Below, piece by piece: positions 62,901 to 64,000 of a stretch of 64,000 nucleotides of DNA (the stretch's first letter is position 1; every line of letters starts with the position of its first letter). The translations under genes and the position numbers were made by a program. This DNA comes from Mycoplasmopsis agalactiae PG2. Its GTDB lineage: Bacteria > Bacillota_I > Bacilli_A > Mycoplasmatales > Metamycoplasmataceae. The DNA is taken from NCBI RefSeq assembly GCF_000063605.1, contig NC_009497.1, positions 682,001 through 746,000 on the forward strand, in the 5' to 3' direction. The notes beneath the pieces are model-generated. The model saw only the letters and a program-made list of their open reading frames with translations. It made no database searches and had not been told where the DNA came from.

Positions 62901-64000
62901 ATGAGTTTGAATCCCATTCACAACAAGTGAGTCAAAGAACGCTCATTGAGCAATAATTCTTTTTATAATATTTGAAAGCCAAGTTACAATAAATCACCCG
63001 ATTGAATTAATGATGCTTTTTCAGGAAATATTCAAACAGTTGGTAATAAAATTACAGCAGATTTAGATATGGGAACAATTTACTTAAACGAGTATACTAC
63101 TGTTGCCATTGCTAAGGCTTTTTATAATAATTTTTTAATTAATAGCAAAACTAAAAAAGTTCTGCTTTCGTCTGATAATTCTGATTCATCTAACTTACTT
63201 TTAGACATATTTGCCAGTGAGCTTAAAAGTGAAAAAATTACAGTTATTAGGGCTAATGATTTTGCAACTATACCAACTGTTTACAAGCAATTTATAGCAT
63301 CAGAAGAAAAATGCGAAATTGTTATTTCTTTTCAAAATCCGTTAGGAAATCAAAAAAGAGCTCAGATTTTGTTTAACTATTCAAATGGTTCAGCTTTTTC
63401 AAAAAGCGATATGCAAAAAATAGTTGACTATATTAATAAAGTTGATTATTTAAACATTAACTTGCCTGCTTTTAACAACAATTATGATTGCTCAGATGCT
63501 ATCGATGCATATTTAGAGCAAGTTCATAAAAGATATAGTGCAAATAAATTGCTAAATCAAAATTCACTGCCATTTGGAATCGATGTTTCTAGAGCTTTAA
63601 ATAAAGAATTTTTTACAAGCAATTTGAAATACTTTAATTTGCCGTTTTTTACTGTAAACAGGGCAAAAAATGCAAATTTTTATTATGCTAACCATCATAA
63701 TTATTTGCAAAGAATTAATTGAAAAGGCATTGGCCATCGTTCTAAAGCTAACTTTATTATCAATGAAGAAGGAACTGGACTTAATTTTTCAATTAAGCAT
63801 AAATCAGTTTTAAAGTATTTTAAACCTGATGAAATAGCGGCACTATACCTTAATTTTTTAATTAATGATGATCCTGAATTTAATAAAGAAACGTTGCAAA
63901 ATAGTTTTATAGCAAAAAACTATTTTGCTGGCTCACTAACACATAGTATTGCCTTAGAAAATAATATTGAAGTATTTGAGTTTGTCAACAGATCTAATGT
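62901..64000 (+). CDS. Phosphohexomutase-like protein, 3' end outside window
   Basis: First 366 codons. AAAGGAGC before the ATG at 62901. N-terminal text resembles mycoplasma phosphomannomutase/phosphoglucomutase homologs: W-x-x-x-S-Y-N-K-S-P-D-W near residue 28, and a block V-I-S-F-Q-N-P-L-G-N where the active enzymes have T-A-S-H-N-P with the phosphorylated Ser. The catalytic Ser-His pair appears replaced by Phe-Gln, so catalysis is doubtful. It could be a degenerate paralog with another role. Several TGA Trp codons. Confidence 0.45.

Overview
The window comes from a mollicute that reads UGA as tryptophan. Nearly every real gene stays open only if in-frame TGA is read as Trp (rpoB, rpoC, fusA, lysS, clpB and others). 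The DNA is strongly AT-rich, intergenic gaps are short, and many lipoproteins carry mycoplasma-type lipoboxes. A 2667-residue GDSL lipase that looks like MilA, a YqaJ-like nuclease of a type I associate with M. agalactiae, and a MnuA nuclease point to the Mycoplasmopsis bovis / M. agalactiae group, more likely M. bovis. This assignment is by recognition, not by a database search.

Layout. 1-3.1 kb: the 3' part of a membrane nuclease (mnuA) converges on a 5'-nucleotidase lipoprotein, a likely nucleic-acid scavenging pair. 3.3-6.3 kb: the str operon rpsL-rpsG-fusA on the minus strand. 6.6-9.5 kb: a trigger-factor-related chaperone and an ABC-F ATPase. 9.7-12.1 kb: a subtilisin-like protease gene broken at an A7 tract. 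12.2-12.4 kb: tRNA-Leu(UAA) and tRNA-Lys(UUU). 12.5-16.1 kb: a two-gene heterodimeric ABC exporter. 16.3-38 kb: a minus-strand surface-protein array (below). 38.1-46.2 kb: rpoBC. 46.6-50.7 kb: a lipoprotein, a four-helix membrane protein, and an IS1634-like element sitting in what looks like a second copy of that membrane-protein gene. 50.7-53.5 kb: a charged coiled-coil lipoprotein, rplJ-rplL, and a BspA-type leucine-rich lipoprotein. 53.5-58.2 kb: lysS, a YqaJ-like nuclease and tex. 58.3-60.5 kb: clpB under a CIRCE operator. 60.6-62.8 kb: rpsP-trmD-rplS (no rimM) converging on fmt. From 62.9 kb: the start of a phosphohexomutase-like gene.

The most interesting region is 16.3-38 kb. Four paralogous lipoprotein genes (called D, C, B and A here from left to right) are built from a repeated module with the signature I-Y-R-D-S-x-S-G-L-D-I followed by a His. 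Three of them (C, B, A) have an uninterrupted run of 9-10 G on their coding strand 43-60 bases before the start codon, each beside a short inverted repeat. That is the layout expected for promoter phase variation by slipped-strand mispairing. D, C and B carry visible lesions: a 5-bp tandem duplication, a 2-bp insertion and stops in D; one extra G in the signal peptide of C; a nonsense codon and a frameshift in B. A is intact but chimeric: its N-terminal half is the lipoprotein module and its C-terminal ~440 residues are homologous to the C-terminus of the neighbouring MilA. The region looks like an array that makes surface diversity by poly-G switching, frameshifting and domain exchange.

Another whole-window signal is the 11-mer CTATAAAACAG, found seven times and always between genes, near 3' ends.
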